A DNA stretch of 64,000 bases from Hyphomicrobium_A sp963817485 (lineage in GTDB: Bacteria > Pseudomonadota > Alphaproteobacteria > Rhizobiales > Hyphomicrobiaceae): NCBI GenBank assembly GCA_963817485.1, contig CAWFOR010000010.1, forward strand, positions 1 through 64,000, given 5' to 3'. A model generated the notes under the pieces. It did not search any database, was not told where the DNA came from, and saw only the letters and a list, made by a program, of their open reading frames with translations. Position numbers and translations under genes: made by a program. Below, in pieces: positions 26,633 through 35,632 of the stretch; within the stretch, counting starts at the first letter, position 1, and every line of letters begins with the position of its first letter.

Positions 26633-26977
26633 ATGAAACCGATCTTGGCCGCCGTTGCCGTGTGCGGCCTCCTCGTATCGCCGGCGCTGGCGAACCCGAC
26701 CATCGATGCGGCGATCAAAACCTTCGATGCGGTCGCGGCCGACGCTGCCAAGCTCAAGACCTACTGCGAGATGAGCAAGCTCTCAGCCGGCGGCGGCGAT
26801 GACGCCGACGACTCAAAGAGCGAAGCTCTCGACAAGCAAATGCAGACCTACATGAAGGACCTCGGCCCCGATTTCGAGGCTGCCTACGAGGCGGGCGCCG
26901 ATCTCGATCCGGAGTCTGCCGACGGCAAGTCCTACGACGCAGCGCTCGACAAGCTCGACGACAAGTGCGGGAAGTAA
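26633..26977 (+). CDS. Small secreted acidic protein
   Basis: The 114-residue product has a clear signal peptide (MKPILAAVAVCGLLVSPALA, then NPTID). The mature part is acidic and helical, with Asp/Ala-rich repeats and two Cys (KTYCEM and DDKCGK) that could form a disulfide. AAGGAG lies nine bases before ATG 26633. I do not recognise a named family. Location is probably periplasmic. Confidence 0.75.
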   Translation: MKPILAAVAVCGLLVSPALANPTIDAAIKTFDAVAADAAKLKTYCEMSKLSAGGGDDADDSKSEALDKQMQTYMKDLGPDFEAAYEAGADLDPESADGKSYDAALDKLDDKCGK

Positions 26978-27010
26978 TCGGCTGGCGCCGTCTTCCGTCA
27001 TTATGAGTTG

Positions 27011-27036
27011 CGCGGCCCAATTCATGCCGGGCCGCG
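27011..27036. terminator. Hairpin between convergent genes
   Basis: CGCGGCCC (27011-27018) pairs with GGGCCGCG (27029-27036) around a ten-base loop, between the 26977 stop and the end of rsmE. No T tract follows, so it is a weak terminator candidate for both strands. Confidence 0.4.
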
Positions 27037-27072
27037 AAACCGCTCCGCTCCTTTCGGCGCGCTAGCGCGGTG

Positions 27073-27825
27073 CTAGCGCCAGTCGCCAACGGCGGCGTTG
27101 ACAAGCGCCAAGGCTGCTACCGCCGCCGTATCCGCGCGCATGATGCGCGGCCCGAGCGAGATCGGCAGCGCGAACGGCTTTTTCCGCAACATCGCCTGCT
27201 CGCCCGGATCAAAGCCGCCTTCGGGCCCGATGAGCACGGCCAACGGGCGACCTTCCAGTTGGGCGAGCGCCGCAAGCGGGCTCGCCACCTCCGCCGCCTC
27301 GTCGCAGAACACGAGCGCGCGCGTCTGATCCCAGGATTGCAACACCGCATCGAGCTTCGCCGGCTCGGCCACCTCCGGCACCCGCAGGATGCCGCACTGC
27401 TCGGCCGCCTCGATGGCGTTGGCGCGCATGCGCTCGATGTTGACGCGGGCAGCGATCGTGCGCCGCGTGAGCACCGGCTGCAGCCTGGCGACGCCCATCT
27501 CGGTCGCCTTCTGCACCATGTAGTCGAGGCGTGCGTGCTTGAGCGGCGCAAAGAGGTAGTGGATGTCGGGGCCCGAGGTCTGCGGGCGCACCCGCTCCAC
27601 GCATTCGAGCGCGCAGCGGCGCTTGCCGACGTCGACGAGGCGCGCGCGCCATTCGCCGTCGCGGCCGTTGAAAACGAGGATTTCGGCGCCGGCACCGAGC
27701 CGCAGGACGTTCAGGAGGTAGTTCGCCTGCTCGGGATTGCAGGCCGTGCGCTCTCCGGCGGCAAGCGGAGCCTCGAGAAACAAGCGGTGCGCGGTGCGTT
27801 CGCTGGCTGACATGTTGGCTGACAT
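27073..27825 (-). CDS. rsmE: 16S rRNA (uracil1498-N3)-methyltransferase RsmE
   Basis: RsmE methylates U1498 of 16S rRNA in the 30S subunit. The 250-residue product has the PUA-like N-terminus (HRLFLEAPLAAGER, YLLNVLRLGAG). The SPOUT methyltransferase knot follows, with KATEMGVARLQPVLT, LIGPEGGFDPGE and the C-terminal LGPRIMRADTAAVAAL. I chose ATG 27825; the open frame extends upstream without homology. It is divergent from ubiA. Confidence 0.93.
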   Translation of the reverse strand: MSANMSASERTAHRLFLEAPLAAGERTACNPEQANYLLNVLRLGAGAEILVFNGRDGEWRARLVDVGKRRCALECVERVRPQTSGPDIHYLFAPLKHARLDYMVQKATEMGVARLQPVLTRRTIAARVNIERMRANAIEAAEQCGILRVPEVAEPAKLDAVLQSWDQTRALVFCDEAAEVASPLAALAQLEGRPLAVLIGPEGGFDPGEQAMLRKKPFALPISLGPRIMRADTAAVAALALVNAAVGDWR

Positions 27826-27931
27826 GGGGACCTCATTGGGCGCCCTCATAGCGAAATTCGCCCCTTTGTGCGATTGCTGCGCACGCGCCCCGAAGCTACG
27901 GTTCCCCCTTGAGACCCCCCGACCGGAACAC

Positions 27932-28897
27932 ATGGCCACGAGCTCCTTGCCGTCCGAGCGTTCAAAACCCGTCGCCGACGCGCCCGTCGGCAACTGGGCC
28001 GACCGCTATGCGCCCGAAGCTGCGCGGCCGTACCTGCGGCTTGCGCGGCTCGATCGCCCGATCGGGCTGTGGCTCCTCCTCTTGCCGTGCTGGTGGTCGG
28101 TCGGCCTTGCCGAGGTCGCGCTCGAGCGCCCCTACCCCAACCCGTGGCTGCTCACCCTGTTCGCGATCGGCGCGATCGTCATGCGCGCGGCGGGCTGCGC
28201 CTACAACGATTATGTCGACCGCGACTACGACGCCCAGACCGCGCGCACGGCGAGCCGGCCCATTCCGTCGGGCCAGGTCACGCCCGCGGAGGCGTTGGCG
28301 TTCGCCGCCGTGTGCTCGTTCGTCGGGCTCATCGTGCTGATCCAGTTCAACGCCTACACCATCAAGCTCGGCATGGCCTCGCTCATCCTCGTCGCCGTGT
28401 ACCCGTTCCTGAAGCGCTTCACGCATTGGCCGCAGATCGCGCTGGGACTCGTCTTCAACTGGGGCGCGCTCGTCGGGTGGAGCGCGGTGACGGGATCGCT
28501 CGCGTTGCCTGCGTTCCTGCTCTACGCCGGCTCGGTGCTGTGGACGATGGGCTACGACACCATCTACGCCCACCAGGATCGCGAGACCGACTTGCTGCTT
28601 GGCTTGAAGTCGACCGCTATCCGCTTTGGCGACGACACGATGACCTGGGTCGGCGGGCTCTATGCGGGTGCCGTGCTGCTGTGGCTGCTCGCGGGGTTCT
28701 TTGCTGGCACCCACCTCATCTTCTTTTCCGCCGTGGTGCTCGTTTCACTGCAGATGGCGTGGCAGGTGACGACGCTCGACGTCTCCGACCCCGCGAACTG
28801 CCTGCGGCGGTTTCGGTCCAACCGCGACGTGGGGCTCGTGATGTTCCTGGGGCTCGTCGCCGACATGGCCCTGTCGCGGTTCGCAGGGCTCAACTGA
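27932..28897 (+). CDS. ubiA: 4-hydroxybenzoate polyprenyltransferase UbiA
   Basis: This membrane enzyme attaches the polyprenyl tail to 4-hydroxybenzoate in ubiquinone synthesis. The first Asp-rich site NDYVDRDYD and the second DTIYAHQDRETD, which bind the Mg-diphosphate, are both present in a protein with about eight membrane helices (321 residues). ATG 27932 begins MATSSLPSER, followed by the usual RPYLRLARLDRPIGLWLLL. It is divergent from rsmE. Confidence 0.95.
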   Translation: MATSSLPSERSKPVADAPVGNWADRYAPEAARPYLRLARLDRPIGLWLLLLPCWWSVGLAEVALERPYPNPWLLTLFAIGAIVMRAAGCAYNDYVDRDYDAQTARTASRPIPSGQVTPAEALAFAAVCSFVGLIVLIQFNAYTIKLGMASLILVAVYPFLKRFTHWPQIALGLVFNWGALVGWSAVTGSLALPAFLLYAGSVLWTMGYDTIYAHQDRETDLLLGLKSTAIRFGDDTMTWVGGLYAGAVLLWLLAGFFAGTHLIFFSAVVLVSLQMAWQVTTLDVSDPANCLRRFRSNRDVGLVMFLGLVADMALSRFAGLN

Positions 28898-28915
28898 GGG
28901 CGCCCGAAACTAATT

Positions 28916-28949
28916 CGGCTTGGACCCGGCCATGCCGCGATCCAAGCCG
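28916..28949 (+). terminator. Hairpin after ubiA
   Basis: CGGCTTGGA (28916-28924) is complementary to TCCAAGCCG (28941-28949), 18 bases past the ubiA stop. The loop is 16 bases. No clear T run follows. Confidence 0.4.
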
Positions 28950-29115
28950 ATAACCATTCGCCCCGCCGTCGTCTTCAGAAGCCGTCTACTGCGACCGTAT
29001 CACCAAGTATGCATTAAGCGCCTTCCCGGCAGTTTAAGGAATAGCGTAAATTCGCCGTAACCCGGCGGTCTGTTTTAGCGCCGCCGATCAAAAGCGGGGA
29101 GCTAGCCGGTCCGGC

Positions 29116-29163
29116 TTGCGTCAGCCCGCTCCTTCCGGCAGGAAACGCTTAAGGCTGACGCAA
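29116..29163 (+). promoter_or_regulatory. Long stem-loop in the leader of the LPS gene block
   Basis: TTGCGTCAGCC (29116-29126) pairs perfectly over 11 bases with GGCTGACGCAA (29153-29163). The 26-base interior includes CCTTCCGGCAGG, which can form a small inner stem. It ends 25 bases before the DUF4170 start codon, so it would lie in the 5' leader of that mRNA. It could be an attenuator, a protein site or an mRNA stabiliser; I recognise no known riboswitch. Confidence 0.5.
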
Positions 29164-29188
29164 CGCAAATCCTCGAGGGAAGAGCCTA

Positions 29189-29458
29189 ATGAGCGCTGAC
29201 AAGAAGCCATCGAAGCAACTGCTGCATCTCGTATTCGGAGGTGAGCTCACCTCGCTCGAGGGCATCGAGTTCCGCGATCTCAAGCACCTCGATGTCGTCG
29301 GCATCTACCCCAACTACGCGGAGGCGTTTGCCGCCTGGAAGGGCGCTGCGCACCGCACCGTCGACAACGCCATGATGCGCTACTTCATCGTCCACATGCA
29401 CCGCCTCCTCGATCCCGATCATCCGACCCCGGCGGGCGACGCCAAGGCGCCGTCGTGA
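29189..29458 (+). CDS. DUF4170 family protein
   Basis: An 89-residue soluble protein with the DUF4170 pattern (LHLVFGGELTSLEG, LDVVGIYPNYAEAFAAWKGA, HRTVDNAMMRYFIVHMHRLL). The family is confined to alphaproteobacteria and usually lies next to Kdo-transferase genes, as here. No biochemical role is known to me. The stop overlaps the exporter start as GTGA. Confidence 0.9.
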   Translation: MSADKKPSKQLLHLVFGGELTSLEGIEFRDLKHLDVVGIYPNYAEAFAAWKGAAHRTVDNAMMRYFIVHMHRLLDPDHPTPAGDAKAPS

Positions 29459-31275
29459 CGGGGAACGGGACGCAGGCAGCGGCGAAGCGGGCGTCCAAAA
29501 AGCTGACGCTCGACGAGCACCAGCGCGGGCTTCTGAAGCGGTTCACGCGCGAGTGGGTCGCCCCGCGCTGGCGCGAGCTCCTCTGGGCGCTCGTCTTGAC
29601 GGGCCTGCTCGCGGCCACGACCGGCGCCTATCCGATGATCATCAAGGCCTCCTTCGACACCCTCATGAAGGAGCAGAACGCGGCGCTGCCCTACGTGCTC
29701 GGCGCCATCATCACCGTGACGATGCTGCGCAGCCTGTTTCTCTACCTGCAGACGGTGGAGACCAACCGCATCGTCATGCGCATGACGACGGACATGCAGG
29801 AGGTCGCCTTCGAGCATCTCGTGTGGTCGGACCTCGCGCGGCTCAACCGGGAGACGCCGGGCCGGCTCGTGTCGAAGCTGACAAACGACATCTCGTTCGT
29901 GCAGCAGGCGGCTCTCGCGGCCATCAACACCGCCGTGCGCGACATTCTCTCCGTCGTGGCGCTCGCCATATCGATGTTCTATCTCGACTGGGTGATGTCG
30001 CTGATCGTGCTGGGGGTCTACCCCATCGCGGCGCTCCCCATTGCGGCGATCAGCCAGCGCCTGCGCCGCGTCGCCAAGAGCACGCAGAACGAGCTCGGCG
30101 ACATGACCTCGCTTTTGACCGAGAAGCTGTCGAGCGCGCGCCTCATCAAGTCGTTCCGCCTCGAGAGCTATGCGGGCAAGCGGCTCAACCAGAGCTTCGA
30201 GCAGGTGTACGACCTGCGCATGCGCGCGGTGAAGGCCCGCGCCCGCCTCGACCCGATGCTGGAGGCGCTCGGCGGTCTCGCGGTGGCAGGCGTCATCGCG
30301 TTCGCCTACTGGCGCATTGCGAGCGGCATCTCCACGGTCGGCGACTTCATGGGCTTCATCACCGCGCTGCTGATGGCGGCGCAGCCGATCCGCGCGCTCG
30401 GCAACCTGTCGGGCCGCATCAGCGAGGGCCTCGCGGCGGCGGAGAGCTTCTATGGCCTCGTCGACGAGATGCCGCGCATCGTCGATGCCCCCAACGCCAA
30501 GCCGCTCGCGGTGACCTCGAGCACCATCCGCTTCGACGACGTCGCCTTCGCCTACGACGAGCAGAAGGGCCTGCATGCGATCCGGCACTTCTCCCTCGTT
30601 GTGCCGGGCGGCAAGACGGTGGCCCTCGTTGGCCGCTCGGGCGCCGGCAAATCGACGGTGCTGAACCTCGTGCCGCGCTTCTTCGACGTGACCGAGGGCC
30701 GCATCGCCATCGACGGCCAGGACCTGCGCGAGGTCACGATCGCCTCGCTGCGCGACGCCATCTCCATCGTCGCCCAGGACGTCACGCTGTTCGACGACAC
30801 CATCGGCGCCAACATCGCCATGGGGCGCCTCGGCGCGCCGGAAGCAGCCGTCGTCGCCGCCGCCAAGGCCGCTGCGGCGCACGAGTTCATCATGGAGCAG
30901 CCCGAAGGGTACGCCACCCCGATCGGCGACCGCGGCTTGCGCCTTTCCGGCGGCCAGCGCCAGCGGCTGGCGCTCGCGCGCGCGATCTTGAAGGACGCGC
31001 CGATCCTGCTGCTCGACGAGGCGACGAGCGCGCTCGATACCGAATCGGAGCGGCTGGTGCAGGCTGCGCTCGCGAAATTCACCAGGAACCGCACGACGCT
31101 GGTCATCGCCCACCGCCTGTCCACGGTGCAGAATGCCGACCTCATCTGCGTCATGGAGCAGGGGACGATCGTCGAGACCGGCACACACCGCGAGCTTCTG
31201 GACGAGGGCGGCAGCTACGCTCGCCTCGTGCGCTCGCAGGCGCTGACGGATACCGGCGTCGCGCAGGCGACTTGA
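29455..31275 (+). CDS. MsbA-like lipid A/LPS flippase ABC transporter
   Basis: A 606-residue half-transporter with an N-terminal six-helix membrane domain (residues ~40-330, ABC exporter type) and a C-terminal ATPase. The ATPase has Walker A GRSGAGKST, signature LRLSGGQRQRLALARA, Walker B PILLLDEATSALD and switch His VIAHRLST. Its place before the acyltransferase-Kdo transferase-lpxK genes suggests it flips lipid A-core across the inner membrane, as MsbA does; sequence alone cannot exclude another lipid. Translation starts at GTG 29455, overlapping the DUF4170 stop. Confidence 0.88.
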   Translation: MTGNGTQAAAKRASKKLTLDEHQRGLLKRFTREWVAPRWRELLWALVLTGLLAATTGAYPMIIKASFDTLMKEQNAALPYVLGAIITVTMLRSLFLYLQTVETNRIVMRMTTDMQEVAFEHLVWSDLARLNRETPGRLVSKLTNDISFVQQAALAAINTAVRDILSVVALAISMFYLDWVMSLIVLGVYPIAALPIAAISQRLRRVAKSTQNELGDMTSLLTEKLSSARLIKSFRLESYAGKRLNQSFEQVYDLRMRAVKARARLDPMLEALGGLAVAGVIAFAYWRIASGISTVGDFMGFITALLMAAQPIRALGNLSGRISEGLAAAESFYGLVDEMPRIVDAPNAKPLAVTSSTIRFDDVAFAYDEQKGLHAIRHFSLVVPGGKTVALVGRSGAGKSTVLNLVPRFFDVTEGRIAIDGQDLREVTIASLRDAISIVAQDVTLFDDTIGANIAMGRLGAPEAAVVAAAKAAAAHEFIMEQPEGYATPIGDRGLRLSGGQRQRLALARAILKDAPILLLDEATSALDTESERLVQAALAKFTRNRTTLVIAHRLSTVQNADLICVMEQGTIVETGTHRELLDEGGSYARLVRSQALTDTGVAQAT

Positions 31276-31281
31276 GCTGAG

Positions 31282-32019
31282 CTACTCGCGCCGCAGCACG
31301 CTGTCGACGATGCGGTTGGCCCAGCCCTTCGACTGGAACGTGCGCTTGAGCTCATCGGGGTCGTAGACGTTTTCAACCCAGTCGAAGAACGGCATCGGCC
31401 GCTTGGCGGTGTCCTCGAGATATTTCTCGAAGAAGTAGTCGAGGATGCCGGTATGCGCCTGGCGGATGTGGCCGTACCGCAAGGAGAGCTCCTTCTTTGC
31501 CTCCTTGAGCGGCACGCCTTCGTGCACGAAGCGATAAAGCACGCTCATCAGCCCGGCACGGTCGGCGCCGGATTTGCAGTGCATCAGGATCGGGTACTCG
31601 ATCTCTTGGAACAGACGGCGTGCGCCGGCCAGCTCCTCGCGTGTCGGCGCGGCGCGCGACCGGATCTGGAAGTTGACGAGCTTCAGTCCGTGGCGCGCGC
31701 ATGCCTCCTGCTCGAGCCAGTAGCTGCCGCACTGGCGCTCACCGCGCAGGTTGACGATGGTGCGGATGCCGTCGCGGGCGAAACGCCCGATGTGGTGCGG
31801 CGCCGGCTGCGCCGAGCGCCACGCACGGTCGGAAATTCTGTGCACGTTGGCGTAGGCCATCCGGAAGATGCCGTGGTCGACGAGCAGCATGTCGAGGTAG
31901 CTCGCCGTGGGGCCGAGCCCGCGGCGCAGCCACTGCGGCGAATGACGGAGGATCGCTTCCCGTGACCTTCTCGTCGCGCGCCGCAAGGAGCGCTTTGCCC
32001 GCTTCACCAGTCCGGCCAT
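31282..32019 (-). CDS. Tyrosine-phosphatase-fold (dual-specificity-like) phosphatase
   Basis: A 245-residue protein with the PTP catalytic loop HCKSGADRAG (Cys nucleophile, Arg six residues later), preceded by TIVNLRGERQ. The N-terminus is strongly basic (KRAKRSLRRATRRSREAI), which could attach it to membrane phospholipids. It is transcribed against the LPS genes on both sides. Bacterial PTP-fold enzymes include lipid phosphatases acting on phosphatidylglycerophosphate, so a lipid substrate is as likely as a protein one. The substrate is unknown. Confidence 0.85.
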   Translation of the reverse strand: MAGLVKRAKRSLRRATRRSREAILRHSPQWLRRGLGPTASYLDMLLVDHGIFRMAYANVHRISDRAWRSAQPAPHHIGRFARDGIRTIVNLRGERQCGSYWLEQEACARHGLKLVNFQIRSRAAPTREELAGARRLFQEIEYPILMHCKSGADRAGLMSVLYRFVHEGVPLKEAKKELSLRYGHIRQAHTGILDYFFEKYLEDTAKRPMPFFDWVENVYDPDELKRTFQSKGWANRIVDSVLRRE

Positions 32020-32204
32020 AGGTCCGCTGAAATTCGATTGATCCCGGGATTAAGCAACCGAACGAGGCGGCCGCGCCCGGCCAAGCTCACGCGCCCTAAC
32101 GTCCCAGTTTGCCATCGCTAGATATTCGCTATAGGAACCAGCTGCAAGTGGTTCGCCCGCGGACCGCCCGCGTGGAGCGTTTCGCGCCCGAGGCACCCTA
32201 TCGG

Positions 32205-34236
32205 ATGGCACGTTCGCCCGAGACGAAAGCCAAGCTGAACCGCCTTGCGGGCCGAGGCATCGCTAGCCTCATCGGCGCCGTGGGCCGCACCTCGCGCAGT
32301 CGTCTACGAGCCCGCAGACCTGCTCCCACGCCTGGAGGCCATGCACCCGGTCATCGTTGCGACCTGGCACGGCCAGTTCATGATGACGTCGGGCTTCTGG
32401 CCGTCCAAGCGCGTCAAGGTTGCGGCCATGGTCGCCCGCCACGGCGATGCCGAGCTCATCGGTGCTGCAATGTCGCACCTCGGCGTGGAGCTGATCCGCG
32501 GCGCCGGCGCCGGCGTGCGGCGCAAGGACCGCGGCGGCGTGCATGCCCTGCGCCAGGCTGTGCGGGCTCTCAAGGACGGCTATTCGATCGTCATGACCGC
32601 CGACGTCCCGCCGGGCCCGGCTCGGCGTGCCGGCACCGGCATCGTGACGCTTGCGCGCCTCTCCGGCCGTCCGATCGTGCCGGTCGCCTCGGCGACCTCG
32701 CGCTTTCTGGCGTTGCGCACCTGGAGCCGGATGACCATCAACCTGCCGTTCTCCAAGCTCGCCTACGTGATCGGCGAGCCGATCAGCGTGGCGCCCGATG
32801 CCGATGAGGCCGCGCTCGAGGCCGCACGTGCCGAGCTCGACCGCTCGCTCAACGCCGTGACCGCGCGCGCCTACGCGCTGGCCGGCGCCGACGCGAAGCG
32901 CATCACCCCGTTGAGCCTCAATGACCCAAATGCACCGCCGGCAGAGCCTGATCTGCGCCTCAAGGCCTACCGCACCGGCATGAGCCTGTTGCGGCCAGTG
33001 GCACCGCTGATCCTCAAGCTGCGCGAGCGCGGCGGCAAGGAAGACCCGCGCCGGCGCGGCGAGCGCTTCGGCCGGCCGGGCGCCGCGCGCCCCGAAGGCG
33101 TGCTCGCGTGGATCCACGCTGCGAGTGTCGGCGAGACAAACTGCGTGCTGCCCGTGATCGACGCGCTGAGCGCCGCACGCCCTGACTTGAGCTTCCTTTT
33201 GACCACCGGCACGGTCACCTCGGCCGGCTTGGCGCAGCGCCGCCTCGGCGCCCGCTGCCTGCACCAGTACGTTCCGCTCGATGCGCCTGAGTATGCCGAC
33301 CGCTTTCTCGATCACTGGCGCCCGGACCTTGCCGTCTTTACCGAGTCGGAAATCTGGCCTTCCCTGATCCTGGCAACCTCTGCGCGCCACATTCCCTTGG
33401 CGCTGGTCAATGCGCGCCTGTCGCACCGCAGCCGCCGCCGCTGGCAGCGCAACAGCGGCATGGCGCAGCCGCTGTTCAACCGCTTCGACGTGGTGCTCGC
33501 GCAGAACGACCGCCTCGCGGTTGGCTTCTCCATGCTGGGCGCGCGTAACGTCATCCCGGTGGGCAACCTCAAGATCGACGCGCCGCCGCCGCCGGTGGAC
33601 CTGGGCGAGCTAGAGCGTCTCAAGGATGCACTGCGCAGCCGGCCCGTATTCCTTGCCGCGAGCACGCATGAGGGCGAGGAGGAGATCGTCGCCGACGCGC
33701 ATCGCCAGCTCGCGCGCAACTTTGAAGGCCTCTGCACTATCATCGCGCCGCGCCACCCCGAGCGCGGCACCGCCATTGCCGAACGGCTCAAGGGCCTTGG
33801 TTTCTCGGTGGCGCAGCGCTCCCTCGGCGCCGTGCCGGGCGAGCTCACCGAGATCTACATCGCCGACACCATCGGCGAGCTCGGCACGCTCTACGCGCTG
33901 TCTCCGCTCGCCTTTATCGGCGGCTCGCTGGTCGAGCGCGGCGGCCAGAACCCAATCGAGGCGGTGCGCCACGGAGTGGCCGTCATCACTGGGCCGCACT
34001 GGCAGAACTTCACCGACGCCTACCGCGCGCTGCTGCGCCACCACGGCGCGGTCGAGGTGACGTCGGCGCGCGCCCTCACCGACGCCGTCTCGCGGCTCTT
34101 GCAGAGTCCGGCCGAGCTTGCCCGCATGCGTGCCGGCGCGACGCAGGCGCTGGCTGCGCTGTCGGGCGCGCTGGAGAAGACGGTGGCGGCGCTGCTGCGT
34201 TATCTCCCCGACGAGAGACTGAAGCGTGCGTCTTGA
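32205..34236 (+). CDS. waaA: DUF374 acyltransferase-like domain joined to Kdo transferase WaaA (frameshift near start)
   Basis: The first ~220 codons encode a DUF374/lysophospholipid acyltransferase-like protein (VIVATWHGQFMMTSGFW, VARHGDAELIGAAMSHLG, SIVMTADVPPGPARRAGTG). The rest is 3-deoxy-D-manno-octulosonate transferase (AWIHAASVGETNCVLPVID, AVFTESEIWPSLIL, AQNDRLAVGFSMLG, PLAFIGGSLVERGGQNPIEA), which adds Kdo to lipid IVA. The two run in one frame through TPLSLNDPNAPPAEPD. Near codon 31 one extra base (about 32298) interrupts the DUF374 start; ATG 32205 gives MARSPETKAKL before the shift. The join may be false: TTG 32909 overlaps an out-of-frame TGA, as expected for two coupled genes. 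WaaA overlaps lpxK by 11 bases. Confidence 0.85.
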
Positions 34237-35290
34237 CGAACCGGTCTGGTGGTATGGGCAGGCGCCCGACGTGCGCGCGCGTTTGCTCGCGCCGCTAGGC
34301 GCGCTTTACGGATGGGTCGCACAGTCTCGCTACCTGCGCCGCCAACCCTACCGCTCGCGCTTCCCGGTGATCTGCGTCGGCAACTTCACGGCCGGCGGCA
34401 CCGGCAAGACGCCGCTCGCGATTGCCATCGCGCGGCTGCTGTTTCAGCGCGGGCTTGCCCCCGTCTTCCTCACGCGCGGCTACGGCGGAAGCGACGCGGG
34501 CCCTGCCTGGGTCGAGGAGGGCCCGAGCGCCGCCCGCCGCTTCGGCGATGAGCCGCTGCTGCTTGCCCGCGTCGCCCCGACGCTCGTGGCCCGCGATCGC
34601 GCCGCGGGCGCGCGCGCCATCGAGGCGAGCGGGCGCAGGGTGGGCGCCGTCATCATGGACGACGGCTTGCAGAACCCGTCACTGGCGAAGGACCTGTCGA
34701 TCGCCGTGGTCGACGGCGGGCGGGGCCTCGGCAACGGTGAGGTCATTCCAGCCGGTCCCCTGCGGGCGCCATTCGATTTCCAGCTCGGGCTTGTCGACGC
34801 CATCGTCGTGCGCGAGCCCGAGGAGGACGGCGTGGCTGCTGCCGGCGTGCATGAGCGCATGCGGCGCGGCTTTCCAGGGCCGGTGCTGGCCGCGCGCGTA
34901 GGCCCGAGCGGGGATACCGCCTGGCTGGCGGACCGCCCACTCGTCGCCTTTGCCGGTATCGCCAATCCGGAGCGCTTCTTTGCGCTCGCCGAACGGCTCG
35001 GTGCGCGCGTGCTCGAGCGCGTCGCGTTCCCCGACCACCACGTCTTCTCGCGTGCGGATGCCGAGCGCCTGCTCACTCTGGCCAAGGCGAAGGCGTGCGA
35101 TCTCGTGACGACGGAGAAAGACTGGGCGCGGTTGGCGGGGGCTGCGGGCGCGGGCGAGCTTCTGCGCGGCGCGCGCACGCTCGGCATCGAGATGGTATTC
35201 GAGGAGCGCGATCTCAGCCGCCTCGTGTCGCTGATCGACGCGGCGACGCTCAACCAGACCTATCCGCGCACCCGGCCGCCTCAGCCCTGA
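34226..35290 (+). CDS. lpxK: Tetraacyldisaccharide 4'-kinase LpxK
   Basis: LpxK phosphorylates the 4' position of the lipid A disaccharide at the inner membrane. The P-loop is GGTGKTPLA and the second conserved region is IMDDGLQNPSLAKDLSI. The N-terminus (MRLDEPVWWYG) and C-terminal FPDHHVFSRADAERLL, LVTTEKDWARL are typical. It starts at GTG 34226 inside the end of waaA, so the two are translationally coupled. Confidence 0.95.
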   Translation: MRLDEPVWWYGQAPDVRARLLAPLGALYGWVAQSRYLRRQPYRSRFPVICVGNFTAGGTGKTPLAIAIARLLFQRGLAPVFLTRGYGGSDAGPAWVEEGPSAARRFGDEPLLLARVAPTLVARDRAAGARAIEASGRRVGAVIMDDGLQNPSLAKDLSIAVVDGGRGLGNGEVIPAGPLRAPFDFQLGLVDAIVVREPEEDGVAAAGVHERMRRGFPGPVLAARVGPSGDTAWLADRPLVAFAGIANPERFFALAERLGARVLERVAFPDHHVFSRADAERLLTLAKAKACDLVTTEKDWARLAGAAGAGELLRGARTLGIEMVFEERDLSRLVSLIDAATLNQTYPRTRPPQP

Positions 35291-35508
35291 CGGCGCGTCC
35301 CGCAGTAGCGCTTCATGGAGACCTCGGGCGACACGTAGGCCTCCTGCAACTCCACGCTCCAATAGCGCAGATCGGGAAGCATAATCGGCTCGCCGGTGAC
35401 GGCACAGCGCACGAAATCCCCCGGCGAGACCACCTGGAACTCGCCGTCGAGGAATTTCACCTTGGCCTCGCCCCGGAGGCCGAAGAACCTGTCGATCCTG
35501 TTCATCAT
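35281..35508 (-). CDS. DUF2093 domain-containing protein
   Basis: A 75-residue protein of the alphaproteobacterial DUF2093 family (FGLRGEAKVKFLDGEFQVVS, GDFVRCAVTGEPIMLPDLRY, WSVELQEAY). It usually neighbours lpxK and overlaps its end by ten bases tail to tail here. The role is unknown. The second Met, three bases in, is an equally good start. Confidence 0.9.
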   Translation of the reverse strand: MMNRIDRFFGLRGEAKVKFLDGEFQVVSPGDFVRCAVTGEPIMLPDLRYWSVELQEAYVSPEVSMKRYCGTRRQG

Positions 35509-35632
35509 CCCTCAGGGACTCTTTTTTGCCGCGTCGCGCGGGCTACCCGTCAATGACATTGCCAATCGCGGCGACGGCGTCAAGGCAGCGTTGCGCGGTT
35601 GTCCTTAAGAAGCAACTTCAAAAGCGCACGCC

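Noticed and set aside
29419..31188. A 589-codon open frame on the minus strand
   Set aside because: It is opposite the MsbA-like gene, with Arg/His/Asp-rich antisense composition. The plus-strand ATPase motifs are unambiguous.
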